From the NCBI RefSeq assembly GCF_040581485.1, contig NC_090131.1:18984532-19048531 (forward strand): a DNA stretch of 64,000 nt, written 5' to 3'. The translations under genes and the position numbers were made by a program. Shown piece by piece: positions 40,544 to 48,599 of this stretch. Each line of letters begins with the position of its first letter. Positions within the stretch are counted from its first letter, which is position 1. The DNA is from Linepithema humile (taxonomy: Eukaryota; Arthropoda; Insecta; Hymenoptera; Formicidae). Under the pieces are notes generated by a model that saw only the letters and a list, made by a program, of their open reading frames with translations, searched no databases and was not told the origin of the DNA.

Positions 40544-41149
40544 CGGAAAGTTTTCTAAAATTTTTGCTTTCACCGTTATGCCGGGTCACTGCAAACCAAG
40601 CGATCAATTTTTACATGTTTTTACGATTATATTTTGTTGTTGAAAATAATAAATATTATATAGATATTGATTCTTATTAATAAAAGTACTAAAAGCATGA
40701 CATGCATAAGAATTCGACTTTTTTTGTAATGAGTGTGTTATGGCTCATCGAAGGGGATATTAAATGGTTAGGAAGCAATTTTTCTAAATAGATTGTCGTT
40801 GAAATTTTTCGATAACCGCATCGCTATTCAAACGCGTTTGTGCTTTATCGCTTAACAATGTGCGCTTGTCACACACATACGAAAGTGTATACACGTATAT
40901 ATTTCGACTATATATTCGACTATAATTTCTCTATTGCTGTTCCCCTTTCCAAGGTGGTCGCATAGGGCGCTGCCTTATCACACGTAAGCGAGTGTATCGC
41001 GCTGATAGGATCGCTTTCGGATACATAAGTTGCCCGAAGAAAAGCGAATGTTGGCGAGTACGCAAATTGTATCTCTCGACATTAAAAAATTTAAGAGCGG
41101 TAGTTTTTATAAGACGCTTAGCGCAGAGTTCTGAAATTTGTGTTGATAG

Positions 41150-41277
41150 TCGACCGTTTCGATGGTCGATCGTTATCAACATTATTTCAAGATTCGTGCT
41201 CGACCATCATCGATGGGACCACGAATCTTGAATTTCCGTGCTCGACCATAAAATCAATTAAGCCATGGGACCACGGA
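41150..41277. other. cluster of three stem-loops, two of them paralogous
   Basis: Hairpin A (41188-41230) has an 11 bp perfect outer stem, CAAGATTCGTG with CACGAATCTTG, an internal loop (CTCGA against GAC) and a 5 bp inner stem CCATC/GATGG. Hairpin B (41235-41277) has the same plan: TCCGTG with CACGGA, the same CTCGA/GAC internal loop, and CCAT/ATGG around a longer loop. Between A and B a T-A pair becomes a C-G pair on both sides, a compensatory change. A smaller hairpin TCGACC/GGTCGA lies at 41150-41169. No known RNA family is recognised. Confidence 0.55.
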
Positions 41278-41518
41278 TGCATGGATAGGCTAAGAAAGAT
41301 TCTGAAGAAATTAGCGTATAGCAAGACTATATTTCAAATATATTTCAAAATCAATAACCAAACAAAAATCGATAACGAAAAATGCGCTCTTTTATTAAAT
41401 AAATTATTTCAAATGTAAAACATAAATTTTCAATTTTTGTCCCGTTTGTGTAAAACATATTCTTTTTATTTTTAATTTATATTTACATTCGCATATGTAT
41501 TTCAAAAATTTTAATATA

Positions 41519-41745
41519 TTAAGTTATTCGGAAAATTTGTAGCAATTTTTATGACTAAATAAAAAACAATTGTTTTATATTTAAATCCATCTTTATTCAA
41601 TAATATATGTACGTTGTTTTCGACAACATTTGGCCATCTTTAACAACTTGTTTATACATATTACTAAATAAATAAACATATAAATATATAAAAATTGTTT
41701 TTGATTTTGTCATAAAAAAGACTATAAACTTTTTGAATAATTCAA
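41519..41745 (-). mobile_element. mariner-like deletion derivative (MITE)
   Basis: Diverged terminal inverted repeats of about 40 bases flank the element. The left end reads TTAAGTTATTCGG...TTTTTATGAC (41519-41554) and the right end GTCATAAAAA...GAATAATTCAA (41709-41745), with TATA outside both ends, fitting a TA target. Inside, on the minus strand at about 41587-41640, a frame reads RWPNVVENNVHILLNKDG, which resembles the C-terminal end of mariner transposases (RW..VVENN.. type). The rest of the transposase is absent, so the element cannot encode one. Assignment rests on inspection of ends and one short peptide. Confidence 0.45.
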
Positions 41746-41759
41746 TATATCTTGCTTTA

Positions 41760-42680
41760 ATTCTTATTTATAAAGAACATTTATTAAATATTCCAGAGTT
41801 AAATATTCAACGAATCTAAATCCTAGCCCATCCATTTTAAAATAATGGATCTATGACATTATATATTTGTTATATTTTATCTATAACATTCTTGTATATC
41901 ATTATGCTTATAATATTGCATTGTATGATTTTCTTTATTTCGTATTGAAATTTATCCTATTTTTATTGTATTCACATATACGAGGATAAAATAAAAAGTA
42001 AAAAGATTTTTCATTCTCAAATTAATGAAAAATATCCCAAATATTGCAAAGAAACAAACTAGTCCTCATATAATGTTCTTGTCTACACTTACATACTCTT
42101 TAATTCATATATTTTTTAACTCATTGCAAACCGGAAACATAAATCAACATGTCCTGTTTTTGAAATGTTAATTTACGTGTTTCGAATAATCTTGTGTGGT
42201 ATTATTAACATGTTCCATGCCGTGTGGCTTACTGGTGGCCTCACTAAATTTTCTATTCAGGCCGTTTAAAATAAAATATTTTATATTTCTTAAATTTATT
42301 ATAGCTTTTTATGATGTACAACATATTTTGTGTGTGTTACATTTTATTTTTAGTAATTTCTATAATTATAATTTTTTACAACATATACATAAATTTCACG
42401 ACGTAAATAGAAAGTTATGTAAAATCAGAGCGACATGGAACATGTTAACAGATAAATATATATAAAATATATATAACGCGTGTGACAAAAAATATAATTT
42501 AAATTTATCAAGATAATAAATAATTTGTTCTTCTAGAAACTAACTAAATTTAAAATATTTTGCAATGTGCGAACTAAAATTTTTATAAAATCAATATCAT
42601 ATACGATCTACAATGTGTTAAATTTTATAGTATGTATCTTATAGATCCATTATCTTAATAACAATCAAGACAAATTATAA
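41760..42680. other. AT-rich non-genic block
   Basis: Long AT-rich stretch with no gene. The 89-codon plus-strand frame at 42196-42465 is Phe/Ile/Lys-rich and looks like AT-rich noise. Confidence 0.55.
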
Positions 42681-42690
42681 ACTCACTCAC

Positions 42691-42744
42691 CGATTGATGC
42701 GCAGCAGCGGAGTTGTCATTCTGTTGATCTGCATAGTTGATGAT
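42691..42744 (-). CDS. candidate 54 bp internal exon
   Basis: On the minus strand a good acceptor (TTATTTTCGTATTTTACAG, AG at 42746-42745) and a consensus donor (CG|GTGAGTGAG, GT at 42690-42689) bound exactly 54 bases, 18 codons, so inclusion would keep the frame. Frame 0 reads IINYADQQNDNSAAAHQS, a polar Q/N/S/A-rich peptide of the kind seen in disordered linkers. Frame 1 is also open (starting SSTMQINRM), and frame 2 has a stop. The related units upstream on this strand keep the acceptor and the start and end of this exon but have lost its middle (see 43690 and 44711). I do not recognise the protein. A microexon of a long minus-strand gene is the simplest reading. Confidence 0.4.
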
Positions 42745-43000
42745 CTGTAAAATACGAAAATAAGTCAAGATTATAGTTGCGTTCATAATGAATATTTATC
42801 AAATCATAATTGAGTACATTGAACTTTTAATTCTTTTTGTAAGCAAATATGGAATAAAAGAATTATTGAAAAAGTTTAATTATTAAAATAAAAAGTAATA
42901 AATATGTAAATAAATTCTAATAATAATCAATATTAACTAATGTAAATATTTCAAGTCTTTTAATTTACAACATTTTCAACAAATAAATGAATTATTATTT
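42719..43000. repeat. tandem array, diverged unit 0 (tail only)
   Basis: This segment aligns with the distal part and spacer of units 1 and 2: GTTGATCTGC, GATCTG.AAAATA, then TTATCAAAT..TAATTGAGTACATTGAA against TGAAATAATTATTGCGCACATTGAA, ending AACAAATAAATGAATTATT just before unit 1. It is much more diverged than units 1 and 2 are from each other. It contains the 42691-42744 exon candidate at its start. Confidence 0.5.
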
Positions 43001-43002
43001 AC

Positions 43003-43124
43003 CGTAAAGTTGCTCCGCCGGCGCCCGATGCTCCTCCTGAGCCTCCTCCTCCTCTCAGTGGTCCTTCGAAGCACTCACATTGAATCACACGCGTTCGCGA
43101 CGCATGCATTGCTCGCATGCGTAC
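43003..43124 (-). CDS. candidate 122 bp Gly-rich exon in unit 1
   Basis: On the minus strand an acceptor-like GCGATTTTCGTATTCAG (AG at 43126-43125) and a donor ACG|GTAAAT (GT at 43002-43001) bound 122 bases. Only one frame is open throughout; it ends with a Gly/Ser/Ala-rich peptide, LRGGGGSGGASGAGGATL, leaving phase 2. That phase joins the 42691-42744 candidate in its frame 1, not its frame 0. Because 122 is not a multiple of three, including both this exon and its copy at 44024-44145 would shift the frame, so if real they would be alternatives. The acceptor has a purine-interrupted pyrimidine tract, and Gly-rich frames arise easily from GGA repeats. Unknown protein. Confidence 0.25.
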
Positions 43125-43167
43125 CTGAATACGAAAATCGCGCGATACTTAAAACGGCACTCCCGAC

Positions 43168-43594
43168 ATCACAGGCGAATCGAACCGAATTGTCCAAGCT
43201 GTGACGTTACGCGCGAATTCCGTCCGCGTTTCAGACGACCACATTTACCAATTGGGGCACGATTCTCTCAAAACAGAAGGCAAAGATAAGCTCGAAGAAG
43301 ATGAGGTGATTAGTCATCCAATCAACCGACTAGATACAAGGCATCTGAAAAGCAATCGGTAGCGTTTGACTAACTCCGGTAGCCGTCCTCGACTACCTTC
43401 GACAGTCCGGCTATCTGTACAACTAGCGCGCTGCACGTAGAACCGAAGATTGCCCTGCCGTAGTGGAGATTTTATGATTGAAACCGACCTTTCCCTCCCC
43501 CGAGCCAAGCCTAAAGTCAAAAAAAATCGTGTCCCAATATTTGTCATACAGCAAAAATGCGTTCATCTATAGATTCGCTATAACTCTCGGCATT
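43168..43594. mobile_element. inserted block in unit 1, flanked by 15 bp direct repeats
   Basis: AACGGCACTCCCGAC occurs at 43153-43167 and again at 43595-43609. In the older unit at 45161-45180 the sequence left of the first copy (CGATATTTTAAGCGATACTCCCAAC) runs straight into the sequence right of the second (GCGTCCTTTG), as expected of an unoccupied site. The 427 bases between are therefore likely an insertion with a target duplication of about 15 bases. No poly(A), terminal inverted repeats or coding domain are visible, so its class is unknown. A recombination-made internal duplication is the alternative. Confidence 0.5.
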
Positions 43595-44023
43595 AACGGC
43601 ACTCCCGACGCGCATTTTGTTATACTATACGACGGAACGAATATATTTTGTAGCACCGATTACGCGCACAAAGTTGATCTGCAAAATAAAAAAGTAAATC
43701 CAGATTAGAGTACTGTTCAAAATGGTTAATATTTGTGAAATAATTATTGCGCACATTGAATTTTATATTCGTTTATCTATGCATACAGAATTAAAATTTT
43801 TAAGAATTAAAATTTTCAAAAATATATTTTTTGAATAAAGAAAAAAGTTCAATTAGTTGAAATAATAATATGTAAAAAATTTCTAAAAATGGTAAATATT
43901 AATTTACTATTATAAATATTTTACTAAATATTTTAAGTATTTTAAATATTTTATATCCGCTACATTATATAATATTTTATATGTAATATTTTGCGAATAA
44001 CAAATAAATGAATTATTGCTCAC

Positions 44024-44145
44024 CGTAAAGTTGCTCCGCCGGCGCCCGATGCTCCTCCTGAGCCTCCTCCTCCTCTCAGTGGTCCTTCGAAGCACTCACA
44101 TTGAATCTCACGCGTTCGCGGCGCATGCATTGCTCGCATGCGTAC
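44024..44145 (-). CDS. candidate 122 bp Gly-rich exon in unit 2
   Basis: Copy of the 43003-43124 module. The acceptor sequence is identical, and the donor is ACG|GTGAGC (GT at 44023-44022), closer to consensus than that of unit 1. The single open frame differs from unit 1 at two residues (Ser to Pro and Val to Glu near its start). The donor difference is one of the sharp changes at the edge of the otherwise nearly identical core. Confidence 0.25.
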
Positions 44146-44188
44146 CTGAATACGAAAATCGCGCGATACTTAAAACGGCACTCCCGAC

Positions 44189-44615
44189 ATCACAGGCGAA
44201 TCGAACCGAATTGTCCAAGCTGTGACGTTACGCGCGAATTCCGTCCGCGTTTCAGACGACCACATTTACAAATTGGGGCACGATTTTCTCAAAACAGAAG
44301 GCAAAGATAAGCTCGAAGAAGATGAGGTGATTAGTCATCCAATCAACCGACTAGATACAAGGCATCTGAAAAGCAATCGGTAGCGTTTGACTAACTCCGG
44401 TAGCCGTCCTCGACTACCTTCGACAGTCCGGCTATCTGTACAACTAGCGCGCTGCACGTAGAACCGAAGATTGCCCTGCCGTAGTGGAGATTTTATGATT
44501 GAAACCGACCTTTCCCTCCCCCGAGCCAAGCCTAAAGTCAAAAAAAATCGTGTCCCAATATTTGTCATACAGCAAAAATGCGTTCATCTATAGATTCGCT
44601 ATAACTCTCGGCATT
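44189..44615. mobile_element. inserted block in unit 2, same site as unit 1
   Basis: Identical placement to the block in unit 1, with flanking direct repeats at 44174-44188 and 44616-44630; the second carries one C to T change. The shared site and near identity show the block was already present before the unit was duplicated or homogenised. Confidence 0.5.
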
Positions 44616-45030
44616 AACGGCACTTCCGACGCGCATTTTGTTATACTATACGACGGAACGAATATATTTTGTAGCACCGATTACGCGCACAAAGTTGATC
44701 TGCAAAATAAAAAAGTAAATCCAAATTAGAGTACTGTTCAAAATGGTTAATATTTGTGAAATAATTATTGCGCACATTGAATTTTATATTCGTTTATCTA
44801 TGCATACAGAATTAAAATTTTTAAGAATTAAAATTTTCAAAAATATAATTTAAAAAAAAATTTAATTAGTTGAATAATAATAAATATATAAAATATTTCT
44901 AAGAATGGTGAATATCAACTATTATAAATATTTTACTAAATGTATAAAGTATTTTAAGTATTTTATGGGCGCTACATTATATTAATATTTTATATGCAAT
45001 ATTTTGTGCGAATAAGAAATAAGAAATAAA

Positions 45031-45250
45031 TGATTAATTACGCAAACGTTGTTCCCTCGCACCCGATGCTCCTCCTGAGCCCCCTCCTCCTCTCAGTCCT
45101 CGCAGTGCAAGGCACTCACTCGCGTTCGCGTCGCACATATGAAAATCGCCCGATATTTTAAGCGATACTCCCAACGCGTCCTTTGTCATTTTAAGACAAA
45201 GATGTAACTGAAATATTATTGCACGGACTACGTGTTCGACACTCTCCGCG
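45031..45250. repeat. tandem array, diverged unit 3 lacking the inserted block
   Basis: CACCCGATGCTCCTCCTGAG, CCTCCTCCTCTCAGT, CACTCGCGTTCGCG and GAAAATCGCCCGATA match units 1 and 2 in order. The 21-23 bases that carry the acceptor and start of the Gly-rich exon candidate are missing, and the sequence passes without interruption through the insertion site at about 45175. It also retains a GT-containing exon end on the minus strand (GC|GTAATT). The downstream part fades into unalignable sequence. Confidence 0.6.
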
Positions 45251-45910
45251 ATAGATTAGACAGAAAAACATGATACGGAAAACTGTGAGAAATAATAATG
45301 GTATTATTGAAGACGATAACGCGCCGATATACATTTACCTCGTATAAGTGCCGCCGTGCGAATAATGGTACAATGAGAAACACAAGGTCGTGCCGATTCC
45401 GACTTAAAGGAATGCGAGAAGTGGGGGCCACAATGTTTACGTTGATACACGAACGCGCGCGCGAGAGAGAGAGAAAGAGGATGTGCGCGCATACTAAGCG
45501 TAACGACGAAAACAACCCCAACGCTACGAGTCGGTTTCGAATAAATAAATGTTTGATAATTGCTCTGTTTCGAAACCAACTATCGAAAGAAAATTAACCC
45601 GTATACTTTATGCGAATTAACATCACGAATTTGACACGCTACGGTACGTGAAACGAATACAAGTTAAACGTACTTTGTGCCGCGACACATCCATACATAT
45701 AATTATAGTATAAAACGATATAAATTTAACGATTGATTCTACAATGTACACTCATAATGAATAAAACAAATAATGATAGTCTTGCCTAAAAATAAAAGCC
45801 ATTATGTACGCGGATACGTACGCGGGTGTTGTGTGTGCGTGTGCGTGTGTATGCACGATCATTACTCGATATAAATCCGACGTCCTGAGTTTTCTGCAAG
45901 TTACACCTAA

Positions 45911-46184
45911 AAAAATACATTACATTTTAATCTTTCTGAGCAATTGTAGCGATCATTTTGCATGTCTAAAATTGTTGTGCATTAAAATCTGTACTTACTG
46001 ATATTCTAACCTGCTTCAATTCACGGACGACCAGACAATCGATGAAACGTAGTTAATTATGAATATTCGCGATAAATACATACCTCTCAACAATCGCCCG
46101 TCACTTTAATCGACACTCCCGACAAAAGTTTGCGATTTTATGCACATTTATTACGCAATTATTATGGATAAAATATGCGATTAA
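45911..46184. repeat. left arm of a large imperfect inverted repeat
   Basis: The reverse complement aligns over its whole length with 46424-46676. Landmarks, read as reverse complement, are TAATCGC.T.TTTTATCC, GGGAGTG.CGATTAAAGT, ACGGGCGATTGTTG, CGATTGT.T and AGATTTTAAT. The arm also contains the array motif AATCGCCCG..ACTTTAATCG.CACTCCCGAC seen in units 1 to 3, so it belongs to the same repeat family. Confidence 0.7.
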
Positions 46185-46423
46185 ATAATTTACGTTTTTA
46201 CTTTGCATTCCGTTGGGCGCGAAAAGAGTGAGCAGAAAAGATGTCACTCACTCTAGCGGTCAATAGAGCAATACGCGTAACAGTCGGTAGGACACATGCT
46301 CCTCTACCGGCCGCTGCGAGCTTTAAAAACATCGCAGAGCGTGAATGTTTCACGAAGTGTATGGCCGCAAGAGGGGAGACCCTTCGGAGCCATAACACAT
46401 CTTACTTTCACGAAGTGTCGATT

Positions 46424-46676
46424 CTAATCGCGTTTTTTATCCGCAATAATTACATAATAAGAACGCATAATTATTACAAATTTTTGCCAGGAGTGCCGAT
46501 TAAAGTAACGGGCGATTGTTGGAATGTATTATTTACCGCGGAAATTTGCGATCAACGATGTTTCCTCGATTGTTTAGCGGTCGATGGATTGAAAGAGGTT
46601 ATGATTGCAGTGAGTAGAGATTTTAATATGTAAAATTATCTATAAATTCGCTCAAGAGAAATATAATGTATTTTCC
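46424..46676. repeat. right arm of a large imperfect inverted repeat
   Basis: Partner of 45911-46184, separated by about 239 bases of spacer (46185-46423). The plus-strand frame 46241-46633 crosses spacer and arm. Comparing the arms in that frame, changes are spread evenly over the three codon positions and the left arm has stops, so the frame is not supported as coding. Confidence 0.7.
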
Positions 46677-47057
46677 ATTAGAGATGTAGCGTCTATTCAA
46701 GAATTCATTTTGGGTAAATGTAATTTACAAGTCACGGGCGACCAGAGAGATGCATTGTCGTACAAAATTGCAAAAATTTTTGACAATTTGAAGCGTACGT
46801 ATTACATCTAAATACCATACACATGTAGTTATATCTTTAATTATTAGAAATGTGCAAAAACTTAAACATATGATTAAAAAATTAAATAATGCCCTCTGCA
46901 ATACATAAATTAATAAAAATATAACTGTTGCTTTTTTACTAACTCATAATTCGTTAATATATAGCTAACAACTATTATTCAGGGTATTAAAATATAATAA
47001 AATTGCATTATAAATATCACAAAATTTTTTTAACAAAGTTATTAAATTTTTAATTGT

Positions 47058-47113
47058 ATACTGCACATATACATATATGTATATATGTATATATATATGT
47101 ATATGTGCAGTAT
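47058..47113. repeat. TA-rich perfect palindrome
   Basis: ATACTGCACATATACATATA and its exact reverse complement form 21-base arms around a 14-base TA-rich centre. A (TA)n/(TACA)n run continues to about 47160. It could extrude as a cruciform. Confidence 0.85.
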
Positions 47114-47347
47114 ATATATATATATATATATATACATACATACATACATAATATATACATGCATAAATATATAATTAAACAAAAATAGATTTTGATTTTT
47201 TTAACACAAGGGATGATTCTTGTTTCATAATTTGGAATAAACAGTAAACTTTATCTTTTATTTAAACATTTTTGGAAATTGGGACATTTACGATAGATTT
47301 AATGTATTATTAATGTCTTAAAAAGTATTAAAATATCTAGCTAAATG

Positions 47348-47408
47348 CAGATTAGTGTTTGAAATAATTAATATAAAATAATTACTGCGCACATTAAACT
47401 TTATATAT
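47348..47408. repeat. isolated copy of the tandem array tail
   Basis: CAGATTAG.GT followed by TTAATAT..AAATAATTACTGCGCACATTAAACTTTATAT matches the tail of units 1 and 2 (43711-43775). It shows that the repeat cluster extends to at least 47.4 kb. Confidence 0.5.
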
Positions 47409-47738
47409 GGCGATTTGAAGCGCGAAGGTTTATCTGTAAAATATACAAATACATTTATACTACAATGACATCCAAAATATTTTATCTAATAAATATCAAT
47501 TGTTTTTGAAGCACAATTTAAGAAAGGCCTGTTTAAAAGACTGAAATAAGAATTTCATGAGATATTTGTGAATGTCTTTTTAATAATCCTTTAACCAATT
47601 TAAAATCAATATTACTTCAGTAAAAGTAGCGAGTAATAAGTTTTAAATTTAAATTTTACTCAAGTTTACTTGAGATAAATTAAAGAATATAATTGTATTA
47701 TTCATCTAAGCCTCTAAAGCTTTATATTATATTGTGAT

Positions 47739-47941
47739 CGGGGGCGTTGCGACCATCAGAAGTGCCCCTACGCTGGAAATGGCTCGGGCGCTCCAAGCGC
47801 TAAGCAAAAAAAAAAAAAAACGCCACGCCACCACGCGATTTTTACACACTTCAAAAATTATCGGGGTCTATTACAATTTTGCGCCCCTCCAAATTTTGCT
47901 ACGCTGAAGCGTATATTGCGTACTATATTGCAACGCCCCCG
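47739..47941 (+). mobile_element. short poly(A)-bearing repeat, copy 2, bounded by 12 bp inverted ends
   Basis: CGGGGGCGTTGC (47739-47750) and its exact reverse complement GCAACGCCCCCG (47930-47941) bound 203 bases. The first half matches 40455-40543, including the A-run at 47806-47820. The second half has no counterpart in copy 1. No target duplication is visible outside the inverted ends. It could be a MITE of which copy 1 keeps only one half, or a retroposed piece inside another element. Confidence 0.4.
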
Positions 47942-48168
47942 AGCCGCCGGTCGGCGCACGACAAGCCGGAGAAGGCCGACGGAACCTCGAAGAAAAAGAG
48001 ACACTAGCGGCGGAGGTACGAGAATTGATGAGAGCGGAAAGGAGCGCGAACGAGAAGATCGGTGAGGACGACAGAGACAGGTGGACGATAGAGGTTGTTA
48101 CAGCACGCGTGTCTAATTTCCCTACGAACTGCGGGCCCGCGGGCGGGCCCTGTGATTTACACAGCTAG
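47908..48168 (+). pseudogene. open-frame remnant with hydrophilic coiled-coil-like peptide
   Basis: After a stop at 47905-47907 the frame stays open for 86 codons to TAG at 48166-48168. The first ATG is at 48028. The middle is rich in Glu, Arg, Lys and Ala with heptad-like spacing (LEEKETLAAEVRELMRAERS, about residues 28-47), followed by IGEDDRDRWTIEVV. This looks more protein-like than the surrounding chance frames and resembles the charged C-terminal segments of gag-type proteins, but I recognise no family. It overlaps the right inverted end of the preceding repeat. A GGGCCC inverted repeat lies near its end (48134-48150). Confidence 0.25.
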
Positions 48169-48362
48169 CGCACACATATGAGCGTTCGCGCAAGCGTACA
48201 GCAAGCAATGCTAATACTACAAGCTGTTAAATGTTCTTAATAATATTCGGCGACGAAGGTGGTGGATGATCGCAAGGCAGCGGCGATCTATCGTCGCGAG
48301 GTAATCGCGCGGATTCTCATTAGTGATTCTCGTACAGGTACAGATGTAACTATCTCCGTTCC

Positions 48363-48402
48363 CTCCGTGTGCGATTTCTCGCCACGGAGACGAATAAATA
48401 AA
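48363..48402 (+). promoter_or_regulatory. stem-loop followed by tandem AATAAA poly(A) signals
   Basis: CTCCGTG (48363-48369) pairs with CACGGAG (48383-48389), and two overlapping AATAAA signals begin four bases later at 48393 and 48397. The order of open frame, hairpin and poly(A) signal would suit the 3' end of a transcript or an LTR. No LTR pair was found in the window. Confidence 0.25.
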
Positions 48403-48541
48403 TACAGCGTGCTGGATGTTTCAGTGTGCCGCGAGTGAGAGAGCTGATTTACCGTAATGGGCTCGCGCGACTAGTAATACGCGAACAACTGTTGCCGTTG
48501 GGAGAAATGAGTCGGTTTTGTACATATGTAACGCTCGAGTG

Positions 48542-48546
<5 letters not shown>

Positions 48547-48590
<44 letters not shown>
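48547..48590. repeat. (GA)n microsatellite
   Basis: Perfect GA run of about 44 bases. Confidence 0.95.
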
Positions 48591-48597
<7 letters not shown>

Positions 48598-48599
48598 GA

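Larger units (their letters stand above)
43001..43827. repeat. tandem array, unit 1 core
   Basis: Aligns base for base with 44022-44848 at an offset of 1021. I count six substitutions and no indels over about 827 bases, roughly 99% identity. The following spacer (43828-44021) aligns with 44849-45030 at only about 80% by eye, with indels. The short 62-77 codon frames found in both copies are shared because the sequence is shared; identity alone does not show coding. Confidence 0.95.
44022..44848. repeat. tandem array, unit 2 core
   Basis: Partner of 43001-43827. The differences are single substitutions at about 44107, 44121, 44270, 44286, 44625 and 44723. Just outside the core (TTGCTC against TTATTT before ACCGTAAAG) similarity drops sharply. 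Confidence 0.95.

Noticed and set aside
43478..44729. Pair of 76-codon plus-strand frames conserved between units 1 and 2
   Set aside because: The units are ~99% identical at the DNA level, so sharing of frames carries no information about coding.
46241..46633. 130-codon frame across the spacer and right arm of the inverted repeat
   Set aside because: Comparison with the left arm shows changes spread evenly over codon positions and stops in the left copy, so there is no sign of coding constraint.
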